64,000 bases of DNA from Aquilaria yunnanensis. Its lineage: Eukaryota > Streptophyta > Magnoliopsida > Malvales > Thymelaeaceae. The position numbers and the translations under genes were made by a program. Positions 13,169 through 26,070 of this stretch are shown in pieces. The stretch spans positions 74,120,001 through 74,184,000 of the forward strand of contig CM077599.1 in NCBI GenBank assembly GCA_039654915.1, read 5' to 3'. The notes under the pieces were generated by a model. That model ran no database searches, was not told the DNA's origin, and saw nothing but the letters and a program-made list of their open reading frames with translations. Numbering within the stretch: position 1 is the first letter of the stretch; every line of letters begins with the position of its first letter.

Positions 13169-15298
13169 ATGGCCAGCAACAATACTGATGGTGATTTTAG
13201 TAGTGAAAAAAGTATGGCGAATGTAGAAATGGGAGAAACATAAACAACTACAACAGAAATAGACGGAAGTAGTCATGCTCCAACGAGTGAAAGTAAAAAG
13301 ATGAGGAAGAGGGCTGGCTATTGGAATCACTTCGAATTTATTGATGGCACCAACCAAACAAAATGTAAGTGCATTCATTATGGTGAAATTTACCTTTGTG
13401 ATCCTAAGAAGTATGGGACAAGTAATCTAAGAAACCATTATGAGTATAAGTGCAAGGCTCGAAATGATCCAAAACAAACGACCATTAATTTGAAGAAGGG
13501 TATTGATGGGGATCCTTTTATAAGTAATTAGAAGTTTGATATGAAGTCTTGTAGGACTGCATTGCCTCATATGGTTATCGTTGATGAGTTGACTTTTCAA
13601 TTTGTTAAGGGTGTTGGCTTTAAAGAATTTTGCAATGTTGTCCAACCTAAGCTTCAGTTACCATCTAGGATTACTATTGCCAAAGATTGTTATAAGTTAT
13701 TTGTTGCTGAAAGACAGAAATTGAGCAAGTTCTTGAAGTTTAATATTAAAAGAATTTCAATAACCACTGACACATGGACTTCTGTTTAAAGAATTAACTA
13801 CATGTGTGTGACTGCTCATTTCATTGACAATGACTGAAAATTACAAAAGAGAATCATTAATTTCTGTTCAATTTCTACTCATAAGGGTGAAGCAATTGGC
13901 AAGGCAATTGAAAAAGCCTTAGGTTCATGGGAAATAGAAAATTTGATGACCATTACTGTGGATAATGCTAGTTCAAATGATACAGCTATTGCTTACTTGA
14001 GGAGAAAAATGAGTAATAGCCCTAGGTTGGCTAGTGTTCTGAAGGGGGGCTATATTCATATGAGGTGTGTGGCTCATATAATGAATTTGATTGTGAATGA
14101 TGGTCTTAAGCTTACTTCTGATTCCATTGTCCATGTGCACAATGCTATAAGATAGGTTAGGCAATCTCCAGCGCGATTACTAAAATTTAAAGGGTGCATT
14201 ATTGAGGAAAAAATTTAGGCAAAGAGTTCATTATGTCTTGATGTCCCTACTAGGTGGAATTTAACATATCTGATGTTTGAGACAGCTTTAAAATTTTGAA
14301 GGGCTTTTGTTGCTTATGAGGATCAAGATCCTTTTTATGTGACTGAACTTAGGGGGGGAGGTTTGGGCAAACCTGAAATGAAGGATTGGGACAGTGTTAG
14401 TTCAGTAACAACATTGCTTAAGGTTTTTTATGATCTTACGTTGCGTGTCTCTGGATCTTATTATGTGATTGCAAATACTTCCTTCAATGAGATAAACAAT
14501 GTTGATATGTTGTTGTGGGATTGGAGCATATGTACGGATAAGGGCTTTGTTTCTATGTCCTTGAAAATGAGAGAGAAATGTGAGAAATATTAAGGGGATC
14601 CTGAAAAGATGAACTTGATGATTTTTATTACTGTTGTGCTTGATCCAATAAGTAAAATGGAATATTTGGAGTTTACAATAATAAAGATGTACGAAAAGAA
14701 CATTGGGGATAAACTTATTGCAAAGGTGAAAGTCACACTTAAGCAATTATTTAATGAGTATAAGTTAACTTACTCCACTCTACACAACCAGCCAAGCAAA
14801 AATGATGCAAGTGGTAGTTCTAATGTAATAGACTTGGAGGATTAAGAACCATTAATGTCAAAGGCAATCTTGATGAATCAATTCAGGCAACTCAAAACTG
14901 TGAATGGTCTTGAATCAAAAAGTAAGTTGGATAAGTATGTGGATGAGAACTTGGAAGATTGTGTTGAAGACTTCAATGTTCTTGAGTGGTGGAAGGTCAA
15001 TAGCCCTAGGTTTCCCATTCTTTCTTTGGTTGCATGTGATGTGTTGGCTATTCCAGTATCCACTGTTGCTTTAGAATCGGCCTTCAATACCGGTGGTCGT
15101 GTGCTTGATCCACTTAGGAGTTCACTGTCTCCAAAGATTGTGGAGGCACTTATTTGTGCACAGGATTGGCTGAGAGCTTCAAGGAAGAAAGAGCATGTCA
15201 ATGTTGAAGAACAATTACAAGAAATTGAAAAGCTTGATCAAGGTGAGCTTAATTTTGTTGATGGTGCGATATTAACATGTAAAATTTTGTTCTATTGA
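13169..15298 (+). pseudogene. hAT-family transposase pseudogene (zf-BED to hATC)
   Basis: One continuous frame runs from the ATG after a TTTTCAG acceptor to the TGA at 15296-15298 and codes for a typical plant hAT (RICESLEEPER-like) transposase. An N-terminal BED-type zinc-finger region includes GYWNHFEF and NLRNHYEYKC. The RNase-H-like catalytic core has TDTWTS near 13770, MTITVDNASSND near 13950 and CVAHIMNLIV near 14075. The C-terminal hATC dimerisation domain has LEWWKVNSPRFPILS and STVALESAFNTGGRVLDP near 14990-15110. Nine in-frame stops interrupt it (13241, 13529, 13787, 13835, 14153, 14216, 14297, 14591, 14843), yet every block stays in the same frame. It cannot yield a full transposase. 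Each stop is one or two transitions from a sense codon, which suits decay by cytosine deamination in methylated DNA. Confidence 0.9.
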
Positions 15299-16537
15299 AT
15301 TTATAATTTGTTTGTTTTGTTTTATTTTTTTCCCCAAATTTGGAGACCATCTCTTTTGCACCCGCTATTATTGATATTGCTTAGCTTGAGCATTGTATTT
15401 GTATTGGTGAGTTATGAGTATTGTTGCAAATGTTTTACTTACAATTTTTATTACGGCTTACACACTTATGTGATTGTTTCCTTATTTTTCTTGAAGGTTG
15501 TGACTAATGCTTCAGTGTTGTTGGACCCAATAGGAGGAAACGACTAGAAAAAGATGGTGATGCACTGATGCTTTTGTTGCACCCAATTGCTTTGTGTGGT
15601 TATGAATTATGTTATCATTGTTATGCTATTAAGTTTCACTCTTTCTCCATGTATGGCCATTGGGACATGTTTATTATCTTGTTAAGTTTGTTCATGCTAA
15701 TGTTGTGGCCATTTATATGTTTGTTACTAGTTCCTTTTAAGTGGATTTAAATGTGTTCAAGATTTATGTAAGTGGATATTTTTAGGAGCTGGACGCGGGA
15801 TATATTTGAATGTGTTAAATGTGTGATGAAAATTATGGAATTATAGAAATGTGTGGATTATGGAAGAATTTGTACCTTTTTGTGCATGGTTTGACTTCTC
15901 ATTTCTGTACTCAATTGTCCAACATGAAATCTAGGATCACAAATTGGGAATGCATTCTGCATATAACATGACAGTGAAAATACTCTTCCTTAGAAGGGTA
16001 GTTAGAAATCTGTGTATCTATACATGGACTGAAGGATACTGTGTTTTAATTGCCCCAAATTTTTATTGATTTGGTGTTGTTGATAGATATAATAGGGACT
16101 TTAAATCAATTAGGGTCAACCCGACCCTAATCGGGTTAAGGTCGGTTCGGGTTATTAAAGGAATAGGGTCGGGTTAGGGCTAGGGTTCATCGGGTTAGTG
16201 ATAGTTTAAAAAAGTCAGGTTTCAACCCGAACTCGACCCTATAACCCAAACTTTCACCCATACTAGAAGATATAAGTGAAAACAGACAGAGGACCATTAT
16301 GTACTTACTCTTTTTTCCGCCCAAGCAAAATAGCCCAAATGAGGCAATTTGGGCCAAAAACCCATTATTATATAGCTAATATAATTATCAATACACTTGC
16401 TTTTTGCAATCGGGCTTCACATCACACTAAGAAAATGAAACAAACATCCAATTACCAGACACGGGCCAGATTAAAAAAAAAAAGCAGGAATGGCCCAAAT
16501 CAATAAGCAAAAAGAAACATGTTCTTGTATTTGAATA

Positions 16538-16764
16538 TTCTCTCTCCAAAAAATTTTACTCAATCTAACTTTTTATTATATTTTAACTTAAATTTATTCA
16601 TATTATTATTTGTTAGAAAAAATATATATATATATATAAATTGCATGTCTTGATTTATTATTAATATATAAAAAACTTTCATTTATATATTAAAATGCTG
16701 AAAATAAAAAATTATATATTAATTATCGAAAATAAATTGAGCAAAAGTTTTGAGAATGAGGAAG
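16538..16764. mobile_element. Degenerate Stowaway-type MITE
   Basis: TTCTCTCTCCAAA at the left and GAGAATGAGGAAG at the right are imperfect inverted ends. The interior contains the same TTTATTCATATTATTATTTG and ATAAAAAACTTTCATTTATA blocks as the copies at 1635 and 22036. It is eroded, so the ends are approximate. Confidence 0.55.
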
Positions 16765-16811
16765 TACAAGAAAAAGGCACTCATGCTTTGCTCTGAAAAA
16801 ACTTACGAATT

Positions 16812-16873
16812 ACAATATACAAACATATATGTGTGTATGCATCATATACATATATACACACACATATACGTAC

Positions 16874-16915
<42 letters not shown>

Positions 16916-16930
16916 CATATACACATGTAT
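16812..16930 (+). repeat. TA/GT dinucleotide microsatellite
   Basis: Runs of ATATACACAC, TATATATA and about 13 GT dinucleotides. Overlapping open frames rich in H/I/Y/T are artefacts of the repeat. Confidence 0.95.
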
Positions 16931-16934
16931 GCCT

Positions 16935-18230
16935 ATGAATAGCAAAGGGAACAGGGAGGCAACAATGTCAACCATTTAGACTTTGAAGAAGAAAGTGACG
17001 GATCTAATGGTGGGGGAGGACGAGCCGGCTTAGGGCCTAGGCATTGGACGTTTATTGCTTTTTTCAACTCCAAAAGTTGAAATTAAAATACTATAAGACT
17101 AGGTCTAAGGTCTTACCAAATCTTCACTTAAATCAACACAAAAACGATAGATTTTATTTAAACTCTTCTAGCTAACTAGTTCCTTGCTTTTTTATGGGTG
17201 CTAATCATGTAATTTGTATCCTCTAAACAAATTTAGTTAAGATTATTTTGTTTGTGCCTTGTCCACCAGAAGGTGGGATCTCCCCACTTCTACCAACCAC
17301 ACCACCAAAAGGTCCAAAAGTCTTGACATGTTTTTGAAGTTTCCATGCGCAATTCGTCATGTCCCTACACTTTTTAAACATTCTTTCGGGATAATTTTTT
17401 TTTAAATATTTTTCTTCCTAAAATCTTGCATAAGCTAAGAAGCTGTTGAATCTATAATTCTATGACCACAAAAATCTTTTATAAAAGTAGTTTATAATAA
17501 TATACTATATGATTAAATTTGACTAGAGCAGAATTATGTGCAATACAAACTTATATTTGAAGTATCTAGTGATAAATTCTCATGCAAGTTTATAAAGTTC
17601 ACTTTTTATAAAAATTATTTTAGGTTGTAAGCATGTGAAGTATACTCAATCCGACAGTTAAAATTATAGCTTCATCCCCAAGTTTGGAAATATAATCTAC
17701 TCTACCCCATTTTTTAATAGTAGTTTATAATATTAACTTTAAAATTTTAATTTAACCTATTTAAGAATTATCTCACAATAAATTTGAACTTTCTAGTATA
17801 AGTAATTTATAGTTTAGGTTTAAAGGCATTTTTAGCTGTCAAATTCGGGTTACTCGGGCGCTTAACCACCCTTTGAGCATCAACTCGGTCTAACTCACCA
17901 ACTCAATATGATAAAATAATACACTTAAGCCCTTTTCCTCCTTTGCTCTGTTGGATAAAATGTGATAAAAGTCCCTTAGCTTTATTTTTAATTCATTTTT
18001 GTCCCTAACTTTATAAGCTTCATGATTTTTTACACAACCTTTTTAAAAAGCTCAAAAGTAAAATTGTTCAATTATTTTGGTTAGTTAATGGTATAATTAT
18101 TTGTTGTGTTGGTAGTAGTACGCATGCCAGAGATGAATAACTATTGTGATAACTTAAATGTCAAAATTTAGTAAGGAAGTGTACAGTCTACATGATTATA
18201 GTTTGCAAATAGTTTTTATATTATAAACCG
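16935..18230. other. Intergenic AT-rich DNA, no gene seen
   Basis: No splice-bordered coding segment or recognisable domain on either strand. Eroded TE-like text only. Confidence 0.5.
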
Positions 18231-19872
18231 ATGTCTAATTAGACATATTAATTTAGCCTTAATTCCCTATATATAACCCATAACTCAGAAAATAAATTGA
18301 CTAATTTTCCCTTGGACCAAAACTCACCCTCACCCTAAAAAACCCACATCTGTAACTGCTTTTGCCATTTGCTGATGCTGGTGCGCCATCTCCTCCTCCG
18401 ATGAACTGTCATCACCTTCAAATCTCACAGCTGCTCGCCTCCGGATCTCGTCCTCACTTGCTGGATTTCGTTGTAACTCGCCAAATCTCATTGTGACTCA
18501 CTAGATCTTGTCGTCACTAGCCAACTTTGAATCGCATCATTACTAGTTGGATTTGGACATCGTTGTCACTTGGCGGATCTTGTTGTGACTCGTCGGGTCT
18601 CATCATCACTCGCCAGATCTCGTTGTGACTTGTCAGATCTCATTGTCATTAGCTAGATCAAATCGTCACTTGTCGGGTCGCGTCGATCACCTCTAGATCT
18701 TGGCATTGTCACTTGTCGGATCGTGCTAATCGTTGCCTCCAAGTTGCATCCTTGTTGATTCCAAACAACAAAAGTGTCTGCAATAAAATATAAATATGTC
18801 TAATATAGTATGTGAAAGTGTCTACAAAGTAAAATAAAAAAAATTATTATAATATGAAATTAAAAGTGTTTAAAGCTATAAGAATAAATGTTTGATTGAA
18901 TATTGAAGAATGTCTAAATAAATATGTAAAAGTGTCTAAAAAAATGACATAATCAACTTGTGAACAATTTGTTATATTTAAAATATAATTAAAAAAAAAG
19001 TGTTTGAATCAGTAAGAAAAAGTGTCTGATTGAATATTAAAAATATCTAAATAAATACATAAAAGTGTCTGATTAAAAAACTTGTGAACAATTTGTTATT
19101 TTTCAGAAAATAACTGTTTGAAATAATTTTGAAAATATGTCTTACTAAATATGTAAGAGTGTTCAAATAATAATGAAAAAATGCCTAAATATTTAGAGAA
19201 GTGTTTAAGTAAAGGTATATGATTCAATGAATAAAAAAATGTCTAAATAAAAATTTGAAAAAGTCTAAAGTACAATATAAAAGTGTCTAGACAATAACAA
19301 AAAAAAAAAATTCCTTTTAAAAAACAAATCAATGTTTGTGAATCGCCTACCTCTTCTCCCTCTCTGCCGCTGCCTCCCTCCACAGTGGCCCTCCCTCCAA
19401 GCGTGTTCGCCTCGCCCGTCCACCTCCTCGGCCTCACCTCGGACCGCGCAGCCTTGCCTTGGAACATGCCATCTCTCTTCCAATTAGACTGCCCCGCTCG
19501 TCCACCTCCTCAGCCTTGCCTCGGATTGCCTGGGATCGTGTGGCCTCGTCTTGGATTATGCCGTCTTTCCTTCAATCATATTGCCTCACCCATCCGCCAC
19601 CTTGGCCTCATCTCAGATTGCCTTGGATGATGCTGCCTCATTTTGGATCACGTTGTCTCTCCTCCAATCTCATCACCTCGACTTGGTCATCGTTGGATAT
19701 GGTCACAATGCCTCGCCTCGCTTTGGATGTTGGTGCGCAACGAAGATTGGTTCACGATGGGAATCAATGCGCCTTCAGATTTGTGTGTGACAAAGATTGG
19801 TGCACGATGGAGATCAATGCGAGATGGAGATCGGAGTCCGCCTTGGCGGTTGTTGGTTATGGTGATAAAAGG

Positions 19873-19906
<34 letters not shown>

Positions 19907-19998
19907 TAAGCAGCGGTAGGAGGGAAGGAGGGAAGGAAGAAAACAAATTGCTTAAGGAAGGGAAATGTAAAATCTATGTTATGTCTTATTAGACATAT
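18231..19998. mobile_element. Probable non-autonomous element with internal minisatellites
   Basis: ATGTCTAATTAGACATATTA at the left and ATGTCTTATTAGACATATGT at the right are near-identical palindromic ends; no target duplication could be fixed. Inside are a degenerate array of CTCGCCRGATCTCGTYGTGA-like units (18420-18730), about fifteen scattered AAGTGTCTRA motifs in AT-rich DNA (18770-19290), a C-rich block of TTGGATCRYG-like units (19330-19830) and a GA tract (19870-19910). The C-rich block gives overlapping frames up to 177 aa without any domain. The element class is unclear. Confidence 0.4.
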
Positions 19999-22033
19999 GT
20001 GTATTATATCCATTGTAGTTTGCAAGTGTGTGATTGTGGCAGTTAAATGTCTAGTATGATAAGTGAAATGTTTATATTTGGTAACGTAATATTTAAAATT
20101 AAGTACAGTAGTTATCTAATTATGTAGACAATTGGTATAAAACCTATAACAATATTAGTGTCTAGAATTGATATTAAATTTAAATTAATAACACCTCCAT
20201 CCCAGAAAATTATAAGTAAGTAAAGATTCAATCCAAACATATTAAAAAAATGTGGACAACATTTTTATGATTTTATGCAAGCCATTTTTGCACTTTTTGT
20301 ATCTATTTTCTTTGTCTTCAGCTAGATGAGAATTATTTGACATTAAAAATAAAAAAAAGGTAATTGATTTGATTCCTTAAAAGTATGAAATAAATCTTGA
20401 GGAATAAATTTCTTATAAAAATATCTTTAAAGATCCAAAATATTATTTTCTAATTAAATGTAAAATATATAAAGAAATAAAGAAAAAAAATTCAATTTGG
20501 AAAAAAAAAAAAGGGAGGAGGATAGCGTTCCAACAACAGATTTCCTTTGACTCCGGATTGACATTAGCATGGCGTTTAGTGTTAAAGTTTGGAAAAAAAC
20601 TGCCTAAATGCCACTTTTAATTTTTAACTTTAATAGTTTAATTTCAAGCATTAATAGCTGATTAACACTAATCATAGAAAACTCTTCCCAAATGGGGCTC
20701 TATTAACTTTTCACTTAGTCTTTTTTTTTTTTATGCTAGAAAGAAAAAATCCGAACCATATAATCATGAGTAAGACTGATAAGGTTTTGTATATTAATTT
20801 ATCATTAGTAAATGCTTTAAAGAAACAGTAAAAAATTGTGAATAATTACGCTTTTCCTAAAAGGGTTGATTTGTGGTAAGTTACTTTTTGCGCATGAGTT
20901 CAATCATTCGATTTTCTTTTTCTTTCCCCGTAAGATCGTTCATACTGTGATGGAGAAAGGAGAAATTAATATTGGTAGGAAATAGACCAAAATTCAGGAC
21001 TCAAAGCTAATAAGAGCTCTTACTGGGGACTTAAATAGATTTGCAAAGGAACTCCACCTTAGATGGAAACAATATTCTAAAATTATGGGATAAGTTACAT
21101 GATTTCTATCTTGGAACAAACTACTCAGGGTTCTTTTTAGCTGTATAAACTCATTTATTTGTCAATTTCAATATATGAAATAGCGGCTCTCTCTCTCTAC
21201 CACTCTCTTCTTGTCAAAAAGTCTAACTTGAGTATCGATGGGTTTCTCCTGGAGACATATCTCGTGACCTTAATGTTGTATTAGTGTACAAGTCACCAAT
21301 CTGTGATTCACCATACTTCTACCAGGCTCATACAATCTTTTCAACTATCAAATATATACTTCATATTAAATTAAGCATAATGTTAAATTTGTTAAAATAT
21401 TTTTATAGAACCTGTAAAAAAATAGAAATATTCTTGCATGACAGTTTTTTAAAAATCCCTACTACTCATTTAAAATGGTCTCTTGAATCTCAGAGCAGCT
21501 AGATGAACGCTATCCTTTTTGTTTTCCTTTTTTTTTTAACATAGGTAATCTTAATCCTAAATAAATACATGTTAGAACTAGGTACAAATACATATCAAAA
21601 TTAGCAAATACATCTTAGAAGTAAACAAATTTATAGATTTCAGAAATAGACATATAATCAACAATGCCATATGCATGTATAATTTATAGGGGTTGATGGA
21701 CCCCTTTTATAGAAAAATATTAACATGAGTTACATAATTGAGTAATTGACCCTTTTAATTTTTTAGTTGACCCTTACGATTTTCATAATAATTATTGAAA
21801 TAAAAGAATATGCCTCTTTTACCTCAAGAAAAATAGAAAATGGATCAATCTCTTCCCCCCACTAGCAATTAGAGTAATGACAAAAGTCCTATACTAACCA
21901 TTTAACTTTCACACATTTTTCTATTGAGGCCTTGTACTTTTTTGCCACATTTTGTTTTCTAATTCAAAAATATGCAAAATTTGTGGAGCTAATTGAGCAC
22001 AAGATAAAGTCAACAAGCTAAGTGGGAAAAATG
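19999..22033. other. Intergenic AT-rich DNA, no gene seen
   Basis: AT-rich with poly-A/T runs. ACACCTCCATCCC near 20190 and GGGAGGAGGATAG near 20512 could be the ends of a further eroded MITE, but the interiors do not pair convincingly. Confidence 0.45.
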
Positions 22034-22035
22034 TA

Positions 22036-22266
22036 CTCCCTCCATCCCATTTTCTTTGCCTCATTTGATTTTTTTGACTAGTTTAACTTGAATATTTATA
22101 TTATTATTTGTTAAAAAAGATTAAAAATATATATTTAGAAACCATATGTCTTGATTTATCATTCATATATAAAGGTTTTTCATTTATGTGCTAAAATGTC
22201 AAAAATAAAAAATTATAGATTAATTATTAAAAAGTGATTGATGCAAAAAATTTGTGATAGAAGGAG
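22036..22266. mobile_element. Stowaway/mariner-type MITE
   Basis: The left end is CTCCCTCCATCCCATTTTC after TA (22034-22035); the right end TTGTGATAGAAGGAG is the inverted partner. The interior repeats the blocks of the 1635 copy (ATTTAGAAACCATATGTC, ATATATAAAGGTTTTTC). It is noncoding. Confidence 0.75.
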
Positions 22267-25200
22267 TCTAAGCTTAAGGATTAATATGAGACTTTTGTCT
22301 CTTACATTCCATAAAACATGTATATCTCAATCATCTTTTTCTTATTTCATATATTTTTCTAATTTTTTTACTATCAAAATCTATCAGCTTAATTTTTTTG
22401 TTAATTTTTATACCTATTTTTTTGTTAGTTTTATTATAATTAAGTGATTTATTACCCTTATTTGTTTAATTTTTATTTTATTTAGATTAATGAACTTGTC
22501 AAAGGAGTTGACCACATTTTTTATAGGGCAAAAAGATTGAATTGTAAGAAATTGAAAAATAAGAGGCGTAGTTAGAATTAGAAGAAATTATCTCTTTTAA
22601 TTAGCAGAAATACCTTTTTTTATAATATTATGATGTAATTCAAATTAAAGGTATTCTAGTTATTTAAATCCTAAGGGCTAGAGAGAGATACGAGATACAT
22701 TAGAAAGAGCAGAGGACCGGCGCACCGGACGAGGACGAATCGGAATTAAAACAAAGAGAGAAGCTGCGCAAAGGAGTTACAATCGGACATACGTGCGAGA
22801 AAAAGATAAGTTGCGAAACAGGGGAGAGAAGGACGAACTAACTTAGGCTTGCAAATTGAAGATAGAGAGAGAGAGAGAGGGATAAATTTGGTTCTTTCTT
22901 TCTTTCTTCTTTATTTTCAAGTTGGATTTAGATATTACTTGTCGTGTTCTCTTCTCATGGAGTCATGGGATTATTGATTGTTATTTTAAAACCTAGCATG
23001 GACGGTTAAATTTTTATGTTAAAGTTAGAGATGTAATTTAGTTAAATTATTTTAATTAATTTATTTGAGTTTGCATTTTAATCAATTTCATTTAAAGTAA
23101 TGAGTATTGCCTATGTTTGGTTACTATACATATTTTATGTTAGGGATTTGAATGAAGTATTGAAAGATAAAATTTGATCCATGCACTAGGAAAATAAAAC
23201 TTTAATACTTAGGATAGAAATATGCATATTTATTGTAATTTGTCAATTTAAAAATTTAAAATTAATTGGTTTGATTAATTATACGAGAGATCGTGAGATA
23301 ATCGTAACTTATTGAACATGTTGTAATTGTCTGAGAGAGAGTTGTAATATTAGAAGTAATTGTTGATAACTACAAACCTGATTAGATAATTAATTTGAAG
23401 ACATTCAACTAGGTGAAACCTAAATCTTAACTATCCCATAATTTCTTCCCGATTCGTTAATTTTGTAATTGGTTTAGTTTAATTTTAGTTTAATTTCAAT
23501 TAATTTCACTCCCTTAAAACTTGAACCCATTTATTTTAATTTTCATAAATAACTAAATAACTGTTGCTTGTGAGATTGATATATTGGTTTGTCCTAAAAA
23601 TTAAAACTTATTATAATTAACCATATGCACAAGCAGAATTAGCTGGATCAGAAACAAAAATGATATGCCAAATTAGGATTTTCTTCTAAAAAACATTATT
23701 TCATCTTTATATATACACACACACATACATAGAAATTCTCTTTTGTAAAAATTCTAGATTCACCACTAGCAATCAAAGTGAAGTAGATGTATTTAAAAAA
23801 TCTAAATAAACTGATTTCGATCCTTGACAAATTTATATAAACACCAGACAAGTATACCAATAGTAAATAAATGTACTCCAGAATTAGAAAAATTATTGTA
23901 CACAAATTTTAAGTTGAACGCATAAAAGAGAATGGGCGTACTGGGTAAATGGTTGGTAGCCTTGTGGATCTAATATGATTGTTATCCTTAGACAATTAAA
24001 CCCAAAAAGTTATACTTCCTTATATGATTAATCAAGTACGTTGATGTTTTCCCTTCATTCACCAATAACCACAATTGAAAAATTTTGTGTGCATTGGGTA
24101 TTAGCATATGCATCTGGACATGTCAAAAACAAAAGAACAAAAGAACCAATAATATAAGAATAAGCTTAATAACGTGAATATGTTCTTTTACACCAAATAT
24201 ATATTCTTTTAGACAACGTAGATGTTATAATAACAAGTAATAATCAGTCTCAAATAAAAAAAATAAATATTATTTAATGGCAGAACAATAGCAAACTAAA
24301 ACTAGATCATAAATTTAGGGAAACAGAGTATTTCTAAAAGAACATATCTAAAAAAAAAAACCACATATGAACTGATTATAGAATAAATTATGCACTAGGT
24401 ACATATCAAACTTACTTAATTTCAACTAGCAATTAATAATAATAATAATAATAACTAGATTTCCATAAAATTTTATAAACGTTTTAACTACATATAACAT
24501 TTTCTTATAGTGTTCGATGCAAAAACTTTCAGAAATTATGAACTGAAAAAAGTAGCAGACGTCCATAATGCTAGATTTTCTAGTGTCAGCTAGATATGAA
24601 GAAATTTGCTTTTGCTTCCTGCCCAAAATTACCGAGTTCCTTTGATTTTACTCTTTTCTTGCTTTTCTCTTCAATGCTCTAAGCAAACAACAAGCGACCT
24701 GATATATACGTTAAATATGCATCTCCCAATTACCTTACGTCCAATAAAAATATTTTTATTTATTGAAGTATTTATTTTTCGTTCACAGAGAGAGACTTTA
24801 GTTGCAAAAAGAAAAATTATTGTTGTGTATAAATAATCAAAACCTTATCTGCCAGTCTGATGATATCTGTTTTCCTTCTAAATCCAGATTCCAGAGTACT
24901 CTTTTCAGAACACATTTATATATAACAGGAAACTCGAATTCAATTCTAATTTATCTTAATATTATTTCTCTAAAAAGACCAAATTTTATAATTTAGGGCA
25001 TGTTTGTATACTTGGTAGCTTTTAAATTTTATGTTAATGTCTTTAAATATTAAAATAAAACAAGAATAGCTAGTTTAATTTTATTTACTTTTTTTTTTCA
25101 GAAATTAATCCAGATGTCATAGTAAGCATAGCCTCGTTCAGTTATTTCTCCATTGTCAGCAAAAGTCATACTGTCTTATGAACAAAAAGAAATTAAAAAC

Positions 25201-25830
25201 TATTTTGAATCCTTGTTTTACAAAGGTTCAAAATTTATGGGCTTCTAAATTGTTTTAATATTCCATAAAAATTCAAAATTTTTTATTTGGAAATGTCGCC
25301 TCAATGCTCTCCCAACAGCTGCTAATCTGGGAACCTTTATCTTCCCCAATTTGCTCATGTTGTCATGTAAGTTGAGATTAAGATTCAGTTAATTGGGTTA
25401 TATATATATATATAATCCCTTTAATTTTAAAATACTATATAGTAGTTATTTTACAAATAAATGTATGAAATTACTTCTCATAAAAATCAAGCATGCCCAC
25501 ACCACACTTAATTAGAAACCTGTCTATTCTATTTTCACTAGCACCAAAAGGGAATGTGAAGACAAGAGTCACAAGACTTGGTGCGCAAGTACAAACACAT
25601 GGAAGGGAATAAAAACCATAAAGTCGCAAGTTTAGATCAACAAGTCCACTCACAGACCAAAAGGAGAAGAACATCATTAGGCATTAGCAGCAAAAAAAGA
25701 AGCCTTTTTTAAAAAAATAAAAAATAAAAATTCTTTCTTTCTGCCGCTGATCTCGCTAGCCGTTTGCCCGCATTAAAGATCCAGCATCCATCCATCGTCT
25801 TCCGCGATTCTCGCTGCACGGACTTACCAA
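22267..25830. other. Intergenic DNA upstream of the kinase gene
   Basis: AT-rich. A slightly GC-richer segment with GAGAGA tracts at about 22680-22880 and an ATA microsatellite at 24432-24455 stand out. Open frames are short, hydrophobic and without domains. No gene is supported. Confidence 0.5.
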
Positions 25831-25832
25831 AC

Positions 25833-25840
25833 ATATAAAA
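25833..25840 (+). promoter_or_regulatory. Candidate TATA box of the kinase gene
   Basis: ATATAAAA lies about 235 bp upstream of the chosen ATG, in the right place for a leader of roughly 200 nt. A second candidate, TATAAAAA at about 25915, would give a leader of about 120 nt. Sequence alone does not choose between them. Confidence 0.35.
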
Positions 25841-26070
25841 GTATAAACTTCCCCAGGCCAGGAATTCAAAACACAGGCGAAAACGAAAGACTGTGTCTTG
25901 TTCGGAGCTGATGATATAAAAAGCAAAAGAGAAACCAATTTACCTCGCAGCGTTGTAAAACCTTGCCATTTTGAGGGGTTCTTATTGTCTGGATTTTTGT
26001 GAGGTGGGTGCTTGGATTCACTCGTGTCAACTTGTTCTACCCGATTCCATCACATGGTCGCTTGGTGCTG

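Larger units (their letters stand above)
11762..16262 (+). mobile_element. hAT transposon, structurally near-complete, inactive
   Basis: The ends are short inverted repeats, AAGGGGTGTAAGTG on the left and its counterpart CTTTCACCCATA on the right. An 8-bp target duplication (CCAGAAGA 11754-11761, CTAGAAGA 16263-16270) differs by one C/T change. Both subterminal regions (about 11775-11940 and 16105-16255) are packed with GGGTYGGGTT-like motifs in both orientations, the arrangement expected for hAT transposase binding. The 4.5-kb interior carries a zf-BED/hATC transposase frame at 13169-15298 that is broken by stops. A 107-bp tandem repeat lies upstream of it. Confidence 0.85.

Noticed and set aside
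19385..20025. Coding gene at the C-rich minisatellite and GA tract
   Set aside because: Overlapping frames on both strands, degenerate repeats, no domain and no splice support.
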